NCBI GenBank assembly: GCA_900469445.1
Contig: UBXM01000026.1
Location: forward strand, 1 to 64,000
Direction of reading: 5' to 3'
Length of the DNA stretch: 64,000 bases
Source: Hyphomicrobiales bacterium
GTDB lineage: Bacteria > Pseudomonadota > Alphaproteobacteria > Rhizobiales > Rhizobiaceae
The position numbers and the translations under genes were made by a program. The notes under the pieces are model-generated. The model was not told where the DNA came from, did no database searches, and was given only the letters and a program-made list of their open reading frames with translations. Every line of letters starts with the position of its first letter. Position 1 is the first letter of the stretch. Below, one piece after another: positions 62,684 to 64,000 of the stretch.

Positions 62684-62725
62684 TGGGGTCGTCCCCAATA
62701 AATCGGTCGCGCCCGGGTCGTCCCG
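62684..62725 (-). promoter_or_regulatory. guanidine-II-like riboswitch, copy a, upstream of the chaA-type gene
   Basis: Minus strand: hairpin 1 CGGGACGACCCG (62725-62714), 16-base linker, hairpin 2 TGGGGACGACCCCA (62697-62684), then three bases and the GAGG ribosome-binding site. Both loops are ACGA closed by GG/CC. The segment GAGGTCGT (62680-62673) that spans the ribosome-binding site is complementary to ACGACC of either hairpin, so hairpin formation and site occlusion are mutually exclusive, as expected for an ON switch. Confidence 0.82.
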
Positions 62726-62793
62726 AACGGAGCGTTTTCAGCGCACATCGGCTCAATAACAGATCACTTGCCCAAGGTCTATTGCCGAGCGGC

Positions 62794-62822
62794 TTGTGAG
62801 CGTGATTTCGAAATGCTAAACG
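62794..62822 (+). promoter_or_regulatory. candidate promoter of the mrpF leader
   Basis: TTGTGA (62794-62799) and TAAACG (62817-62822) are 17 bases apart. Transcription would start about where riboswitch hairpin 1 begins (62830), so the RNA would open directly with the aptamer. Confidence 0.4.
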
Positions 62823-62829
62823 CCAAATC

Positions 62830-62873
62830 GCGATGGACGACCATCGCCATTCAAGACTCTCGGGGACGGCCCC
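62830..62873 (+). promoter_or_regulatory. guanidine-II-like riboswitch, copy d, upstream of mrpF
   Basis: Plus strand: hairpin 1 GCGATGGACGACCATCGC (62830-62847), 14-base linker, hairpin 2 GGGGACGGCCCC (62862-62873). Loops ACGA and ACGG. Downstream, CACGAGG (62887-62893) containing the ribosome-binding site can pair with CCTTACGTG (62872-62880), which overlaps the 3' arm of hairpin 2, giving alternative ligand-free and ligand-bound folds. Confidence 0.8.
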
Positions 62874-62902
62874 TTACGTGATCAATCACGAGGTGCCCAT
62901 TC

Positions 62903-63190
62903 TTGTCTCTTTCCCAGGTGATTATTTTCTGGTCGGCGACTGCGGCGCAAACCATGCTTGCCGTCGCGATGACTATTGCTGCTTTCCGCCTGTTTCGTGG
63001 CCCCCGCGCCCAAGACCGCGTCATCGCAATCGATATGATGTATAATCTGGCGCTTCTTCAGCTCGCGGTTCTCGGCGTCAAAACCGGCAACCCCATATAC
63101 TTCCCAGTCATCGCCATAATTGCGATTGTCGGTTTCGTTTCGTCGGTGGCACTGTCAAAATTTCTCATGCGCGGGGAAGTGATCGAATGA
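62903..63190 (+). CDS. mrpF: orphan MrpF/MnhF-type antiporter subunit F
   Basis: 95 residues from a TTG start with GAGG nine bases upstream. Three hydrophobic segments and the MrpF signature: AFRLFRGPRAQDRVIAIDMM, IYFPVIAIIAIVGFVSSVAL and the C-terminal FLMRGEVIE. MrpF is normally one of six or seven subunits of the Mrp Na+/H+ antiporter complex, and none of the others is nearby. Its stop overlaps an ATG (63187) as it would with mrpG, but the frame that follows (29 codons) is not MrpG. It may work alone, join a complex encoded elsewhere, or be a relic. Confidence 0.85.
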   Translation: MSLSQVIIFWSATAAQTMLAVAMTIAAFRLFRGPRAQDRVIAIDMMYNLALLQLAVLGVKTGNPIYFPVIAIIAIVGFVSSVALSKFLMRGEVIE

Positions 63191-63247
63191 CCGGCCTGGG
63201 CCGCGCCGTCATGACTGAGACGTGCCGATCACGGTCACCGACCTTTG

Positions 63248-63886
63248 TCATCCGCTCGCCCTCAGCCGCTGGATGAAGACGCCAAGCGCCGTTCGAGTTG
63301 CATTGGCCGGCTCATCGGACATATGCCATTCCGGAAAGTGCCCATCGACGGCCATCCGCGCCAAGCCATAGACAAAGGCCCGGCACGAGAGAACAATGTT
63401 GTCTATCTGCAGGTCCGGCGCGAGGTCGCCGGTCTGTCTGGCTTCGTTCAGAAGCTGGAACATACGCGTGCGAATGGCTTCGTTTTGCTCCTGCAGCGAG
63501 GTGGAGGAGGCAAAGTCGATGAGTTTGCGGGAGCTGATCACTTCGAAATGCGTAGGATTGGCCATCGCCCATTGGAGATAGCCAAGGCCGATCGCTTCCA
63601 GCCGTTTCAGTGGATCAGTCGGGTCTGCCGCAGCCTCGGCCTCCAGCACCGCCTTCGTCAAACGGCCCATCGCCTGCTCGGCGACCGCTGTCAGTAGAGC
63701 CTCTTTGGAGGAAAAATGCTGGAAAGGCGCGCCCGGCGATACGCCGGCCTGTTTGGCGACGGCGCGGACAGACAGGCGTTCGACCCCTTGGCTGCCGATG
63801 ATATCCACGGCCGCAGCCACGAGTGCCTCGACCAGACTTCCATGGTGATAGCGTCCGGCACGCGTATTTTTTGTCGTCTCACTCAT
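63248..63886 (-). CDS. TetR/AcrR family regulator
   Basis: 212 residues. HTH: YHHGSLVEALVAAAVDIIGS, then RLSVRAVAKQAGVSPGAPFQ and HFSSKEALLTAVAEQAMGRL. The YHHGSL motif and the C-terminal TetR_C_33-like region are typical of a subgroup that often controls a neighbouring gene. Two matching palindromes lie between it and the divergent gene starting at the window end. Confidence 0.92.
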   Translation of the reverse strand: MSETTKNTRAGRYHHGSLVEALVAAAVDIIGSQGVERLSVRAVAKQAGVSPGAPFQHFSSKEALLTAVAEQAMGRLTKAVLEAEAAADPTDPLKRLEAIGLGYLQWAMANPTHFEVISSRKLIDFASSTSLQEQNEAIRTRMFQLLNEARQTGDLAPDLQIDNIVLSCRAFVYGLARMAVDGHFPEWHMSDEPANATRTALGVFIQRLRASG

Positions 63887-63909
63887 ATCCGACGGTTATC
63901 ACACGCACG

Positions 63910-63987
63910 CAATCTAATCACTGATTATTTCGCTTGCGTTGAAATACGGTTCATGGTGGAAATACAATCTAAACAATGATTAGATTG
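63910..63987. promoter_or_regulatory. two operator-like sites between tetR and the divergent gene
   Basis: Site 1 (63910-63927) and site 2 (63965-63982) share CAATCTAAnCAnTGATTA in the same orientation, 55 bases apart. Site 1 contains the perfect palindrome TAATCA-C-TGATTA; site 2 extends to CAATCTAA-N7-TTAGATTG (to 63987), overlapping the ribosome-binding region of the divergent gene. This is the usual arrangement for TetR autoregulation. Confidence 0.65.
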
Positions 63988-63996
63988 GAGCTGCCG

Positions 63997-64000
63997 ATGA
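63997..64000 (+). CDS. start of a divergent gene truncated by the window end
   Basis: ATG at 63997-63999 preceded by TTGGAG at 63985-63990. Only the first codon is inside the window, so nothing can be said of the product beyond its likely control by the TetR protein. Confidence 0.45.

Noticed and set aside
63187..63276. mrpG continuation after mrpF
   Set aside because: An ATGA overlap exists but the 29-residue frame lacks the hydrophobic segments of MrpG and runs into the tetR gene.
1..64000. CRISPR arrays, prophage, insertion sequences or rRNA genes
   Set aside because: No regularly spaced direct repeats, transposase or phage genes, or rRNA sequence were seen; the only structural RNA gene is tRNA-Gln.

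Overview
The window is a chromosomal segment of a Rhizobiaceae-type alphaproteobacterium (Agrobacterium/Rhizobium group). This rests on RirA with an Irr-type iron control element in its promoter, the glcD-glcE-glcF order, an LsrB/VtlR-type LysR regulator, the plant-type GshA, CTATAT-type -10 boxes and RIME-like palindromic repeats. Most of it reads as ordinary core genome. The first 16 bases are a poly-G run that looks like an assembly-edge artefact.

Layout: 0-5.5 kb holds hisS, a RelBE-like toxin-antitoxin pair, small exported His/Cys-rich and DUF305 proteins, a HAD hydrolase and tag. 5.6-7.4 kb holds two tandem L,D-transpeptidases. 7.5-11.8 kb is the glycolate oxidase set glcF-glcE-glcD, interrupted by an inverted pair of RIME-like repeats. 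12-17 kb carries a Nudix hydrolase, a PiT phosphate transporter, rsmE and gshA. 17-20 kb carries a DUF1127 gene divergent from an LsrB/VtlR-like regulator, a second toxin-antitoxin pair and oxyR. 20-25.3 kb holds adhP, a Tat-exported dienelactone hydrolase, a MAPEG protein, guaB and higBA. 25.3-32.5 kb has an MBL-fold enzyme, an MFS exporter, rlmE-ppx/gppA, tRNA-Gln(CUG) and a dicarboxylate symporter. 32.5-39.3 kb has a pseudouridine synthase, prmB, an amine/amino-acid oxidase, a TetR regulator, gntK, an AbrB-type membrane protein and rirA. 39.6-44 kb has mmsA with a divergent LysR regulator and small hypotheticals. 44-49.7 kb pairs a C-terminally reduced pyruvate kinase with a divergent phosphoketolase, then a DDAH-like hydrolase. 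50-55.2 kb is a LacI regulator divergent from a three-subunit gluconate-2-dehydrogenase-type membrane complex. 55.3-60.1 kb is a four-gene peptide/nickel-type ABC importer whose two permeases are fused in one protein.

The most unusual part is 60.3-63.2 kb. Three ion-transport genes that normally sit in other settings (an orphan F0 subunit a, a ChaA-type cation/proton antiporter, an orphan MrpF) and a 76-codon membrane ORF are each preceded by a tandem pair of hairpins with ACGR tetraloops on GG/CC stems. That is the guanidine-II (mini-ykkC) riboswitch architecture. There are four pairs (eight hairpins) in about 1.7 kb, three on the minus and one on the plus strand. This suggests a small guanidine-responsive ion-homeostasis regulon. 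The ligand and the physiological role are inferred, not shown.

The window closes with a TetR repressor, two matching operator-like palindromes, and the first codon of a divergent gene cut off at the edge.
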